Assembly (NCBI GenBank): GCA_947447895.1
Contig: CANFLM010000010.1
Coordinates: 1 to 55,428, forward strand
Direction: 5' to 3'
Source: Hyphomicrobiales bacterium
GTDB lineage: Bacteria; Pseudomonadota; Alphaproteobacteria; Rhizobiales; Beijerinckiaceae
Length of the DNA stretch: 55,428 nucleotides
Shown here: positions 37,795-47,403 of the stretch, piece after piece
How positions within the stretch are numbered: the stretch's first letter is position 1
Layout of the letters: the number at the start of each line of letters is the position of its first letter
Program-made: the position numbers and the translations under genes
The notes under the pieces: model-generated
The model's input: the letters and a program-made list of their open reading frames with translations, nothing else
What the model was told of the DNA's origin: nothing
Databases searched by the model: none

Positions 37795-38499
37795 TCAGGC
37801 TTTCGGAGCCACATTCTGTGCGGTCTGGCCGAACAGGATTTTACGGCTCTCGTCATTGACCGATGGCACGGTCGAAATGGCCGCCCCTTTGGCATAGGCC
37901 GTCACCACGGCAGGGCGCACCTTGAGGGCTTCGAACCAGCGTTTGATATTGGGGAATTCATCCAGATTCTGTCCCTGGCGCTCGTGCTGCACGATCCACG
38001 GATAGCACGCCATGTCGGCGATGCTGAGGCTATCGGCAATATAGTCACGCCCCTCGAGACGGCGGTTCAGCACGCCGTAAAGGCGGTTGGTTTCCTTCAC
38101 ATAGCGCTCGATCGCGTAAGGAATTTTTTCCGGTGCGTAGATCGAGAAGTGGTGGTTCTGACCGGCCATCGGACCCAGACCGCCCATCTGCCAGAACAGC
38201 CATTCCAGCGTGGAAACGCGCGAGCGCAGATCCTTGGAGATAAACTGTCCGGTTTTTTCGGCCAGATACAGCAGGATCGCACCGGACTCGAAGACCGAGA
38301 CCGCAGCCCCGCCATCGGCCGGATTGTGATCGACAATCGCAGGCATCCTGTTATTGGGGCCGATCTTCAAAAAGTCGGGATTGAATTGCTCGCCCTTGCC
38401 GATATTCACCGGATGGATGGTATAGGGCAAACCCGCCTCTTCCAGAAAAATCGTGATCTTGTGGCCATTCGGTGTCGGCCAATAATAAAGGTCAATCAT
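37795..38499 (-). CDS. Glutathione S-transferase family protein (YfcG/Ure2p-like)
   Basis: 234 residues. The thioredoxin-fold domain starts IDLYYWPTPNGHKITIFLEEAGL and carries the cis-Pro NRMPAIVDHNP and the ESGAILLYLAEKTG glutathione site; the helical domain follows (QMGGLGPMAGQNHHFSIYAPEKIPYAIERY). The sequence resembles the Nu-class YfcG/YghU enzymes, which act on disulfides and peroxides with glutathione. No operon partner is evident. An inverted repeat (ATCAGCC / GGCTGAT, 38530-38551) lies 30 bases upstream of the start. Confidence 0.9.
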   Translation of the reverse strand: MIDLYYWPTPNGHKITIFLEEAGLPYTIHPVNIGKGEQFNPDFLKIGPNNRMPAIVDHNPADGGAAVSVFESGAILLYLAEKTGQFISKDLRSRVSTLEWLFWQMGGLGPMAGQNHHFSIYAPEKIPYAIERYVKETNRLYGVLNRRLEGRDYIADSLSIADMACYPWIVQHERQGQNLDEFPNIKRWFEALKVRPAVVTAYAKGAAISTVPSVNDESRKILFGQTAQNVAPKA

Positions 38500-40761
38500 C
38501 GCTCGGGTCCTTCTGGGGTTAATGCTGCTATCAGCCGGATATCGGGCTGATTGATGAACAATCCGGATAGCACCCTAACACACGATTCTTGAACGGTACC
38601 AGTTGGCCCTTGCCCCGACAGACGGCATTCGAACCCCGTATATATGCATCCCAATGCAGGGTTGGTGATCAATAAATATGACGGAATTCTGACAGATCCT
38701 GCAAACCATTCTGATGGATAGCCAGGTCTGAGCGATGGCTTCCTCGAAACAATCGGGCCTGAAGGGTAGCCGGAATGGCAGGTCACGCGATGTCCGATAA
38801 AGGGGCCTCGTCACTTCTCACCCAGACCGAAAAGCCCCTAGAACGGCTGTGGCGATGCCCTCGCGACCACGCCTCATGACCGCCTCCTGATGCTTGTCTT
38901 GGCCATGTGACCGCCGACATGCCCGCCCTTTCACGTCTGCAAAACCGCCCGAAATCGGACCAAATTTCTGTGGAATCTTTTGGAACCCACGGCTTTCGGT
39001 CTAAATTTGCACTATTCAATCCGCGTAATTTACATATAAAACAGGTTGCATAACCAGCAAAATAAAACGAGGAGTAATGAGCTGTAAAATTATACAATCG
39101 ATCCAATTTCACATCAAACCACATTGAAAAATAAATATAATTTAAAACAATAAAAAACAATCAACAGAATTTGATATAAAGCATCAATAGATTTTTTGTT
39201 TTGATAAAAAACACAAATTTCAACCATAAGGTGAAATAATCTAAAATTGATGCAACTGATAGCAAATGACAAAACTTATACACAGGGCGGAATAGGCGAT
39301 TCAAAAACCGATAAAACTCAATAGAATCAATGGTATTTGATAAAAATTAACAAAGGCTTATCCACAGGCTGCCGAAAATCGGGTTGTTGGGTCTTGTATG
39401 ACGTTTGATCCATGTGGCAGCTCCCACTTCCGACAGGTCTTAAAGGCAAGTTGGGGATGGCAAAAGCGGGCTCGATCAACGGCACAACAGGGGATCAGCA
39501 GCACGGCCTCGCAGGCACCAAAAGCACCGAGAATCATTCATGTTTTTTGATGTTGCTGCTGGGTGGCCGGCAGAAGCCGAATGGTCTCCGAAGGACTTAT
39601 CCACAGTGACGGAAATTTGACATCTCTGGCCTGCGGCATCCCGCCCGGATCCCGGAACGCCGCGAGGGCCGGTGCGGGACGACTCACGGGACGGCAAAAC
39701 TGGACCCGAATAAACGACCGCTGAGCGGGCTTGGAGATTTTTTCCGGATCGGACTTCACAGATTCAAAACCGGCCCTCCAGAGGCTTTCTTTGTGCGATG
39801 GAGCTGCCGCAGCGCCCCCTGGCTGATTGCGGAACGGCCGGGATGGTTGTTTGGATGTTGAAAGACCACCGAGGAGGAAAACGACAGCTGCAAATCGACA
39901 AGGGACGATCGAGGCAGCCCATCCCATATGCAAGGTGGCCTGGCCAGGCGGGAAAGTGGACAGTCCGGTCGACGACCACCGCAGCCTCCGGCAAAGTCAC
40001 GTGAAAATCCTTGAAGTTTGACGCATTGAACATCCGGTCGAACGGCCCTCTGTCACCTGCAAATTCATACGAAACCGATGCCCGAGGACGGTCCGAACCA
40101 GCAGGCAATGAGACAAAGCCCCGCATAAGACGAAAACACTGGTCTTGGTGAGATCATGGCATAAGTAAAATCTGGACAAGGCATTGATATAAATGGATAT
40201 TTTTATGAAGATGGCAGATCCGGTTATTTCCTGCCTCCGTTGAAGCAGATCGATACATATTTTTCATTCAGATAAATATTAATTTTCGTATTTTATTGTT
40301 TATTATCAATGTTTTTTTATAAAAAATTACAATAATTCAATAATTATAAACCAAAATACATCCACAAAACAGGTCAAATCGGTCAACCGTCTCCATATAA
40401 AAATTATGGCGTATTCGTAAATATAATTGTAAAGAGACTGAAAATATTGATTTTTTATATAATTTATATATATGCACGAAATAGATCCCCAAATTACTCG
40501 AAAACTACACCTCCCCCCGCCTGATGCGCTGATCTACCCACGAGATAGCCTGTCAGCAACCACCCCGGCAACCACTTCGGCACAGGCTTTCGTCCCCTGT
40601 TGTGACAAACGGTGGGGACAAGTCGGTTGGCTTCCTTGAAATCCTGCAAAAAAAGATTTCACTCGCGGGCCGTACAGGGTAGAAAATAGGCATGAGCTAA
40701 AACGTTGGGTTGCAAGGCCTGACATGGTATTTTCGATATCCCAGACCCTTTAGATATCAAC
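38500..40761. other. 2.26-kb region without a convincing gene, with AT-rich blocks
   Basis: No frame here shows a ribosome site plus recognisable protein; the reverse-strand frames at 39538-39933 and 39764-40126 have low-complexity, family-less translations. Two very AT-rich blocks stand out, about 39000-39350 and about 40190-40490, separated by a GC-rich stretch. The first has recurring TTTGATAWAAA motifs and lies next to DnaA-box-like nonamers. The second lies upstream of the H-NS gene and has curved-DNA character (A/T tracts). It may be an origin-like or silenced region, or debris of decayed genes. Confidence 0.5.
39276..39605 (+). other. Cluster of three DnaA-box-like nonamers beside an AT-rich block
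   Basis: TTATCCACA occurs at 39358-39366 and 39597-39605, both perfect matches to the DnaA box, and TTATACACA at 39276-39284 differs by one base. All three face the same way. To the left lies an AT-rich block (about 39000-39350) with TTTGATATAAA, TTTGATAAAAA and TTTGATAAAAA motifs, similar in outline to a DNA-unwinding element. This is compatible with a replication origin or a DnaA-titration site. Usual alphaproteobacterial origin neighbours (hemE, parAB, gidA) are not in the window, so the call is tentative. Confidence 0.3.
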
Positions 40762-41109
40762 ATGGCGAATGGTCAGATGACAGTGGCACAGTTGCGCGAG
40801 CAAATCCTGCGGAAGACGGCCGAGCTTGAAGGCTTGGAGTCTGAAATCAAGAACGAATTGCGTAACGACATCGAGCGCAAGCTTCGGGAAGCCAACCTGA
40901 CACTACAGGATATTTTTCCTGATATGTTCAATGCCGGCAAGCGCGGCAAACAGCGGGCATCGGCTCTGCCCCGCTTCCGGCATCCTGATACGGGCGAGGA
41001 ATGGTCCGGACGGGGCCGCATGCCCCGCTGGGTGCAGGACGTCACGCTGATCGAGAACCTGAGCATCGAAGCCTTCCGCGCTTCCGCCCGCTACAAGATC
41101 CAGAGCTAA
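40762..41109 (+). CDS. H-NS histone-like nucleoid protein
   Basis: 115 residues. The N-terminal half is a predicted coiled coil for oligomerisation (LREQILRKTAELEGLESEI). The C-terminal half carries the H-NS DNA-binding core: FRHPDTGEEWSGRGRMPRWVQ, whose R-G-R segment inserts into the minor groove of AT-rich DNA. It is related to the HvrA/Spb type found in Alphaproteobacteria. Sitting among AT-rich DNA on both sides, it may silence that region and its own promoter. A small hairpin (AGGGGC / GCCCCT, 41117-41134) follows the stop. Confidence 0.9.
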   Translation: MANGQMTVAQLREQILRKTAELEGLESEIKNELRNDIERKLREANLTLQDIFPDMFNAGKRGKQRASALPRFRHPDTGEEWSGRGRMPRWVQDVTLIENLSIEAFRASARYKIQS

Positions 41110-42073
41110 GCCGCAGAGGGGCCAGTGAGCCCCTATTCGCGCATCAGGCCGATGGGCCAATCCGACGGGCCATTTCGCGCTCTCCCCGATCGCCTTCACT
41201 TATGCCTTGAGCGCGCCCCCCCCACCCTATTGGGCAGTAAAGCCACTTGGAGCCAGGCAGGCACATGGCCGGTGTTTTTAATGGCCCAAGCCAACAGGTT
41301 TTAATTTTGATTTTATAAACCGGTTTAGACAACCGGTTTCAGCCTATTAAATTTTAATTAACCAATCGGACTTTGTTTTGCCAATCTCCAGCTTGCTGGC
41401 ATTGAAACAGAGGTCATCCGGCACCCCCCGGTGAGAAAAACATTTCATATCATAGGGAGGAATATAGTGGCCGCTGAGAGATATTCTTGAAGGCCAAATG
41501 CATATTGGAAAAGGCGGTTTCATAAAAAAGATCCATTGTCACTCATAAATAGTGATCAATTCTGGCTTTTTCACAGAAAGTTTCTGACGAGAAGGCAATT
41601 TGATTAGGAAACTGAAAAATCCATCATTATCAATACGTTGTTGTGAAATCACCGATGAAATAAATCCAAAAAAATCAAATATGCTTCCGTCTTTTACAAA
41701 AACAAGAAATTATCACATTCATTTCTTATAATGAGAACAATAAAAACTACAAATCGACCCATCCCTATCGATAAAATTTTTGTGTAAAACAGCGTTGGAT
41801 ACTCGCAATTTTTGACATTATGGATGAGAAAAAAATATTAAGAGATAAAATAGATTGTGATGGTAGCCTGGATTGCTCGAGCCTATCGATAAAAATATCA
41901 GCAAATTCAAAGATTTATCAATTTTCTAACAATTCAAAGAGATAATATGGTTGATCTCCTTCAAAAAAAATTACTCTGATAGAGAATTGAGACAAAAACA
42001 CATGGAATGCTGCAACCAATTTAATCCCAGGCAATCTGGATATATTATTTTCAAAAGCTATTAAAAAAACGGC
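41110..42073. other. AT-rich gene-free stretch before the recombinase-like gene
   Basis: 964 bases without any credible gene. From about 41300 the base composition turns AT-rich and stays so through the recombinase-like gene. AAACCGGTTT (41317-41326, a perfect palindrome) and AACCGGTTT (41331-41339) recur 14 bases apart, a possible operator pair. I found no clear att duplication or tRNA end. This may be decayed mobile DNA. Confidence 0.5.
41117..41134 (+). terminator. Short hairpin after the H-NS gene
   Basis: AGGGGC and GCCCCT form a perfect 6-bp stem with a 6-base loop, 8 bases after the stop codon. No T-run follows, so termination would be weak. Confidence 0.4.
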
Positions 42074-43273
42074 TCATTTAAATGTTTTGTTCAGCATGTC
42101 GCTCAAATCACCTTCTGCGAATTTTTTATAAAGATTGATATAATTATCTCCAGTGATTTCTGCTATTTCAAAAAGGGATAATCCATTTTTAATTTTTAAA
42201 ACAATTCCCATTGTCTTGAAATCATCAAAACCCAAATTCCTATTTGATTTATCGATTTTTAACTCGTCCATCATTTTTTTAAGATAATAAAAATAGGTGT
42301 TATTTTCAATAATTGAATTTTCCATTTGATTGCAAAAAACATAATGACTCTTATCAGTGAATTTAGAATAGGTTTTAACATGAAAAAACAAGTGCCCTTC
42401 CCTAGCGGAAATGACACGTATTTTTTTTCCTGTGTTAATTGTTAGGCGAGCAGTTAATTCTTGGTCTTTAACAATTAAATTGACGTCTTCCCATTTCATA
42501 TTTTTCAATTCAGAAAAGCTCAATAAAAAATTGCTTTGAATGAAAATAAAATCACGGATTACACGGCGGTAATAACCGTCTTTGTCATTAATGGCGGTAT
42601 CAGGCCACTTTTTTAATGCAGCTTGAATTCTAAAAAATTCTAGCGGAGTAATTCCTTTTTTACGTTTTTTTTCTGATTGAACCTGAACATCAAAAGAAAT
42701 GTTTTTTTCATTATTGAAGTAATAACGGTTGCACCAGTTCAGAAACAGCTTGATTGAATTCACTTCATTTTTAATTGTTATTGCAGAAATTGTCTTCTCG
42801 CTGTTTGAACGAAAAGCCGGATAAAAATTCATTGATTCAGGTGAAAACAAATTGGCAATAGAAACAAGACCCTTTTTACGGTCTCCGCTCCCGACAAAAT
42901 TAACAAAGTGTTTCTTTATCTGAATTTCGATAACCGTATAACGGTTACTGGAAATTTCTTGATTCAAAATTCGTTCACGTTGAAATGTCAGAAAATTATC
43001 AACCAATTCAGAGAAAGTATAAATATTATCCGGTATTTTAACGGCTTCGATCGCTTCAAACATCCGCAGCACAGAAAGAGCCTCTGAAAGGGCGTCTTCA
43101 AAATCGGTATGATTCAATTCTTTTTTAATAATCTTTTTTTGCAGGTGATCTTTATAACGTAAAATCCAATTTTCATTCATTCGAATTCTAAAAAGAGACC
43201 CTGCCCCTTCAAGCAATTTATATTCTTCAATAATGGATTTCTGGCTGATCCGTTTTTTCAGCATGACACTCAC
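42074..43273 (-). CDS. Tyrosine-recombinase-like protein lacking most catalytic residues
   Basis: 399 residues, AT-rich codons unlike all neighbours. An N-terminal core-binding-like helical domain (about 85-190) is followed by a domain of phage-integrase shape (about 205-390). Aligned by eye, the Arg I motif (usually T-G-L-R-x-S-E-L) reads L-L-S-F-S-E-L, with Ser252 for Arg; the H-x-L-R-H-T box reads F-D-D-F-K-T (349-354), losing His and Arg; the later G-H pair reads G-D (375-376). Only the Tyr382 nucleophile in N-L-Y-K-K-F remains. It is probably catalytically dead: a decayed integrase or one adapted as a DNA-binding factor. GTG 43273 or ATG 43264 starts it; no good ribosome site is seen. 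Confidence 0.6.
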   Translation of the reverse strand: MSVMLKKRISQKSIIEEYKLLEGAGSLFRIRMNENWILRYKDHLQKKIIKKELNHTDFEDALSEALSVLRMFEAIEAVKIPDNIYTFSELVDNFLTFQRERILNQEISSNRYTVIEIQIKKHFVNFVGSGDRKKGLVSIANLFSPESMNFYPAFRSNSEKTISAITIKNEVNSIKLFLNWCNRYYFNNEKNISFDVQVQSEKKRKKGITPLEFFRIQAALKKWPDTAINDKDGYYRRVIRDFIFIQSNFLLSFSELKNMKWEDVNLIVKDQELTARLTINTGKKIRVISAREGHLFFHVKTYSKFTDKSHYVFCNQMENSIIENNTYFYYLKKMMDELKIDKSNRNLGFDDFKTMGIVLKIKNGLSLFEIAEITGDNYINLYKKFAEGDLSDMLNKTFK

Positions 43274-43682
43274 AATTCAACGCAAAGATAGACACATGAA
43301 TTATCGGGAGTGCGGGTTAATATGAGCTTAAATTTAAAAAAAATGGTGCAAATCTCGAATTGACATGATGGCCTGGATCAACCCAATTCGTTGCAAAAAT
43401 TAATCTTCATCGCTCCAGTTAAAGTGATTGTTGAGCATGAGCGCGGCTCATAATCTGGATGAAGAAATCCTTCCACAGCTCATGTAACAGTTGAGGCTCC
43501 CCCCTGACACGGCGGGAAGAGCAAAGCGGGCATGTAAGCCCACAGCCGCCACCTGGGGGGGGGATGGCTTGCACAAAAAAAACGGATCATGAGCCGCAGC
43601 CCAGATCCGTTCCTGATACGACAATTCAAGTTTTGGGCGACGAGAGAGCCCGAAAACGAAAGGCCTGAAGGCCCTATAGCCC
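43274..43682. other. Intergenic region upstream of the recombinase-like gene
   Basis: 409 bases. The left part is AT-rich and should hold the recombinase promoter. The right part is GC-rich, has runs of C and G (43500-43563), and contains the terminator of the reverse-strand gene at 43683. No gene is supported; the frame at 43448-43843 is a shadow with an artificial look. Confidence 0.6.
43575..43611 (-). terminator. Rho-independent terminator of the hypothetical gene at 43683-44243
   Basis: On the reverse strand AACGGATC and GATCCGTT (43604-43611 with 43581-43588) form an 8-bp stem with a 15-base loop, followed by a run of eight T (43575-43582, partly in the stem). It lies about 70 bases after the gene's stop. 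Confidence 0.8.
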
Positions 43683-44243
43683 CTAGATTTTGACCTTCTG
43701 CAAGGCCTCAAGCTCCAATTGCTCCTCGGTCTTTTCGACTTTGGGGAAGAGCAAGGAATAGATAGGAGCCAGTTCTTCCTCGTCTTCGGGGCGCCATGTG
43801 ATAGGCTTGAGAGGAGCAATGCCGTTGGACAAGGCGAAGGCATAGGACTTCATGCGGCGGACCAGCATATAGACACGGGCAAGCTCTTTGGGCTTGTGCT
43901 TCAACAAGCCTCCCAAAAACGGTCTTTTATTGCGTGGCTCGCGGGCATTTTCAAAATTGCTGACAAAAAACATGAAAGACAGCAAAAACAGATCGATATT
44001 GGAGATTTTGATCGAACCGAAGAACTGCGTCACACGTGCCATGGCATCATGCAGGTCGGCTTCCAGATCTTTATCATCATAAAGGGTACTGAAAACCCGG
44101 GTCAGTTCCGGCACCACTTTTTCTGCGGGGAGCTGCATCACGAGGTAATAGCGCACAGCCTGGGTTGCGATGATCTCAAACACAAATTGCGGCGGGGCCT
44201 TGGTGCCCGTCATCTTTTGAGTGGTATCTTCATTCTCGGCCAT
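43683..44243 (-). CDS. Hypothetical protein
   Basis: 186 residues, no family recognised. The N-terminus is polar, then the protein looks mostly alpha-helical with a hydrophobic stretch around residues 84-97 (IDLFLLSFMFFVSNFEN), perhaps buried rather than transmembrane. The C-terminal 30 residues are acidic (KVEKTEEQLELEALQKV). ATG at 44243 is the only good start. Codon use is like the GC-rich neighbours, and it ends with its own terminator, so it looks like a real, independently regulated gene. It follows the Sel1-like gene on the same strand by 67 bases. Confidence 0.7.
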   Translation of the reverse strand: MAENEDTTQKMTGTKAPPQFVFEIIATQAVRYYLVMQLPAEKVVPELTRVFSTLYDDKDLEADLHDAMARVTQFFGSIKISNIDLFLLSFMFFVSNFENAREPRNKRPFLGGLLKHKPKELARVYMLVRRMKSYAFALSNGIAPLKPITWRPEDEEELAPIYSLLFPKVEKTEEQLELEALQKVKI

Positions 44244-44310
44244 AATATGCTTAACCCGCTACGCTCTCTACAATTTATTGTCTATCAAGCACACACATGT
44301 GCCAGTCAAA

Positions 44311-44967
44311 CTACGATGCCGACTTGCGCCATTTGTTGAACCATTCAGCAGAACGATCCTGAACTTCCTTGATGTCGGCCGGTTGAAGTGATTTGACAAG
44401 GGCATCACGCCGTCTTTTTGCATCCGTTCGTCCTGAGGCCACCGCTATCGAGGCCCAGAAATAAGCTTCTTTGGGATCTTCAAACCCGAAATCAGGAGCA
44501 TAACTCACGGAAAGCATGACCAGAGACTTGTTTTCGCCCCCTTCGGCCGAACGGGTCAGTTTTTCCCTGATCCAGTCCATGACCAGTTTGGTCGTATCCG
44601 CGTCGAGCGATTTGATCATCATCACCCGCGCTGGCATGGCCTTGGGATATCCTCCCAGGGCAGCGAGAGTGACCCAACGCAGGGAAAATTCGAAATTCTG
44701 AGGCACATTCACGCCATGCCAGTAGAATATACCTAGATTGAATTGCGATTCCGGCTCGCCCTGTTCAGCACCGGCTTGGGCTGCAGCCAAAGCCTTTTTG
44801 AGATCACCCGCGACGATGGCACCCGAGACAGTGTCTTTGGGCGCATCGGCCTGCGCCTGCACATAAGACACATTCAAAGACAACACGGCCCCGACAAAGA
44901 GTTTCACAAATAAATTCGTGAACCCAAAGTGCTTTAACAGAGGAGTGCGCGCCATCATATGAATCAT
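44311..44967 (-). CDS. Exported Sel1/TPR-repeat protein
   Basis: About 218 residues. An N-terminal hydrophobic segment ending near S-Y-V-Q-A-Q-A suggests a signal peptide. Sel1-like repeats follow: SQFNLGIFYWHGVNVPQNFE with SLRWVTLAALGGYPKAM, and a second helical pair ending KEAYFWASIAVASGRTDAKRRRDAL. Such repeats form alpha-solenoids that hold other proteins. Several Met codons lie in frame (45006, 44967, 44958, 44955); none has a strong ribosome site, so the start is uncertain. Its partner is unknown; the hypothetical gene downstream may share its transcript. Confidence 0.75.
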   Translation of the reverse strand: MIHMMARTPLLKHFGFTNLFVKLFVGAVLSLNVSYVQAQADAPKDTVSGAIVAGDLKKALAAAQAGAEQGEPESQFNLGIFYWHGVNVPQNFEFSLRWVTLAALGGYPKAMPARVMMIKSLDADTTKLVMDWIREKLTRSAEGGENKSLVMLSVSYAPDFGFEDPKEAYFWASIAVASGRTDAKRRRDALVKSLQPADIKEVQDRSAEWFNKWRKSAS

Positions 44968-45247
44968 CAACCAAACAACACAATTTACAGGGAATCGATA
45001 ACACAAGAATGCCTAAAAAACCATGCTTGTGTGCACTTTATTGGATAAGATCTCATCATACACTTGAGCCAACGCGCATTCACAATGAATGTGTCTTGGA
45101 CAAGGACATTGGCAACTGCGAACCTGCGAGCCAATTATCATACAATATCAGATATTTATCTGTTTTTTCTTGCAAAGAGATTACAGTTGCTGATGCCAGA
45201 AAAACCCGGGATTAACAGAAAGGGTTCTATTCTCCATCCCCGTCCCT

Positions 45248-46531
45248 TCAAGCATTCCTGAGCAGATGCGAGACCGATTGAACCCAAGGCCCGATCGCAT
45301 GCCTTGTTTTCACACGATCCAATGCTCGACTGGCGATAGTCCGGCGCATGTCACGATCGGCTGCAAGGCGGTCCAGTGCAGTCGTCAATTGTTCAATAAT
45401 ATCAGGGTTAAACTGGTGCATGGAGGCGTAATCGTCACGCCACCAGCCCGTTTCCGGATCGTGATGGTAGACCTGCTCTCGACGTCCGGTGACCACCAGA
45501 GCGGTTTCAAGATCGCTGACATATTCCTCGTATCCGGGGGCATCGCTACAGATCAATACAGCGCCGCAGCGCATAGCACGGAGAACCGAGTAGGAATGCA
45601 GTCCGGCTGCGGGAAGGGCAAACACATCCGCCTGGCAGAGATAAGAAAATAACTCTTTATTATCAATACCCTGCTCGACCCACTCAACACCTTGCATCAA
45701 CTCGGGATGAACCTGTTCAAAGGCATCGCGGCCTGTCGATATAATGGTTAGAACTGAATCAGGATGGTTTTCCCGGTGTCTGCTGAACGCCACAAGAAGA
45801 TCATGCCCGCCTCTGAAGAGAAAACTGGTTCCAGCCCCATGTGCTGAATTCGTAAAAACGATGCGGAGCCCGGCTTTGTCTGTTGTGGTTTCGAGCTTTT
45901 CTTTGATTGCGACATCAAGTTCGGGGGGGATTTCTACCCCGAGCGGCACATAATGCACTTTGGCTGCGATGATATCGCTCGCGAAGCTTTTACAAATTGT
46001 CTCAATGCTCGATTGGATATGGGTAAAAATGGCCCTGCAAGCATCGGACTCCAACCGGGATTTGACCATATGGAAGATCAATTCGTTCCGTAAATTCACG
46101 TTGCGGTTATAACCATGCAGCAAGAAGGGATAAAACAGGGTTGTGAGGCTCTCGAAATGCAGGATGAAAGGCATTTGAGACAGGTGTAGCGGGGCTGTGT
46201 GGTGAAAAACAATTGGCGTATGCTGGCTTTGTCCATGGATTCTGGCTTGGGCAGCCACATCCCTTGTTTCGATATATTGCGCCAGATAATTCTGCAAAGC
46301 TTGGGTCGGGATGTCGGGCGAATGGCCAAAACGTCTGCCAACCATGTACCCCTCCATCACAACCTGCGTGGAAATATGGTCCATATCTGCTTTGGTAAAA
46401 GCCGTTTCCTCATCAGGAAACAGAAATTTGATGTCATCGGGCGCGTTCCCGAGTAATCCCGAAAACAATGGATGATTGCCGTTAATGGCTTGATAAAACG
46501 ACATTTTCCAAGGAATGAGAACTGCTTTCAT
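45248..46531 (-). CDS. Glycosyltransferase family 4-like protein
   Basis: 427 residues with a GT-B fold. The C-terminal half shows VHYVPLGVEIP, IVFTNSAHGAGTSFLFRGGHDLLVAF, the DVFALPAAGLHSYSVLRAMRCGAVLICSD sugar-nucleotide region, and a C-terminal helical tail. The central glutamate motif is replaced by G-L-H-S-Y-S-V-L-R-A, so this is a divergent GT4 enzyme. The donor is unknown. It is divergent from the methyltransferase, DUF4422-like, GT41 and giant repeat genes, and together they look like a surface-glycan locus. Confidence 0.75.
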   Translation of the reverse strand: MKAVLIPWKMSFYQAINGNHPLFSGLLGNAPDDIKFLFPDEETAFTKADMDHISTQVVMEGYMVGRRFGHSPDIPTQALQNYLAQYIETRDVAAQARIHGQSQHTPIVFHHTAPLHLSQMPFILHFESLTTLFYPFLLHGYNRNVNLRNELIFHMVKSRLESDACRAIFTHIQSSIETICKSFASDIIAAKVHYVPLGVEIPPELDVAIKEKLETTTDKAGLRIVFTNSAHGAGTSFLFRGGHDLLVAFSRHRENHPDSVLTIISTGRDAFEQVHPELMQGVEWVEQGIDNKELFSYLCQADVFALPAAGLHSYSVLRAMRCGAVLICSDAPGYEEYVSDLETALVVTGRREQVYHHDPETGWWRDDYASMHQFNPDIIEQLTTALDRLAADRDMRRTIASRALDRVKTRHAIGPWVQSVSHLLRNA

Positions 46532-46793
46532 CGATCCTCTATTCTGCCTGTTCTGTCAATGCCATGCTTGCTCATCCAGCCTGTTGAAAAGGGCTAGGGG
46601 CTAACTGTCAAGCCAATCCGGAAATTATACTGGGCCAGATCACCAACAGTCATGCGATCGGATCAGTTCATGGGCCCACTCAATTGAAAATTGATGTGAT
46701 CTATCAGTTATTTCTGCATGAATTATAATTGACCCCTCTGTCAAACAGCGATAAGTAAAAAAGCTTAGTTGAATGCGTTTATCAGGTCATAAT

Positions 46794-47387
46794 ATGAGTT
46801 CTTTTTTACATGTTGGGTGCTGGCATCACACTAAACACGGATTAAAGGGATTTAATTCTGATGCTTGGGATGAAATCCGGTTCGATATCGATGAAAGCGT
46901 CGCCCCCGATATTGTCGGCACGCTATCGGATATGTCAGCGGTCAATTCAGCCAGTGTCGATGCAATTTATTCTTCCCACAATATCGAGCATATTTATGCC
47001 CATGAAGTGCCGATTACTGTCCGAGAATTCTATCGTGTATTGAAGGATGACGGATTTGTGATCATCACCTGCCCCGACCTGCAATCACTGGCCGAAGCAG
47101 TGGCGCAGGACCGGCTCAATGATCCTCTTTATATGTCACCCACCGGCCCGATCAGCCCGATCGATATCATCTATGGCCATCGCGGCTACATCGAGCAGGG
47201 CAATCCCTATATGGCGCACAAAACCGGCTTCACCTATACGACACTGGCCACTGTTTTCCTTCAAAACGGCTTTGCCAAAGTCATCGGTGGCCGCAATCTG
47301 CAGCCCTATGCCCTCTGGATGATCGCGCTCAAGCATGACCGGAGCGAAGAGGATATCGCGGCGATGGTGGCCACCTATCTCCCTTGA
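46794..47387 (+). CDS. SAM-dependent methyltransferase, glycan-locus type
   Basis: About 197 residues (204 from the alternative ATG at 46773). A short methyltransferase fold: FLHVGCWHHTKHGLKGFN in place of motif I, the acidic loop EIRFDIDESVAPDIVG, VDAIYSSHNIEHIYAHEVP, FYRVLKDDGFVIITCPDL, and PIDIIYGHRGYI. By recollection, similar proteins sit in alphaproteobacterial polysaccharide and O-linked glycosylation loci. AGG 7 bases before ATG 46794 favours that start. The DUF4422-like gene starts 16 bases after its stop, so the two are co-transcribed. It likely methylates a sugar or modifies a glycan precursor. Confidence 0.8.
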   Translation: MSSFLHVGCWHHTKHGLKGFNSDAWDEIRFDIDESVAPDIVGTLSDMSAVNSASVDAIYSSHNIEHIYAHEVPITVREFYRVLKDDGFVIITCPDLQSLAEAVAQDRLNDPLYMSPTGPISPIDIIYGHRGYIEQGNPYMAHKTGFTYTTLATVFLQNGFAKVIGGRNLQPYALWMIALKHDRSEEDIAAMVATYLP

Positions 47388-47403
47388 GGGACCGAGTGAG
47401 ATA

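Noticed and set aside
38610-38650. tRNA-like GTTCGAAT segment on the reverse strand
   Set aside because: A T-arm-like hairpin of only 4-5 bp; no acceptor stem, anticodon arm or D-arm can be built around it.
39538-40126. Overlapping reverse open frames of 131 and 120 codons
   Set aside because: No ribosome site, no recognisable protein, overlapping each other in different frames.
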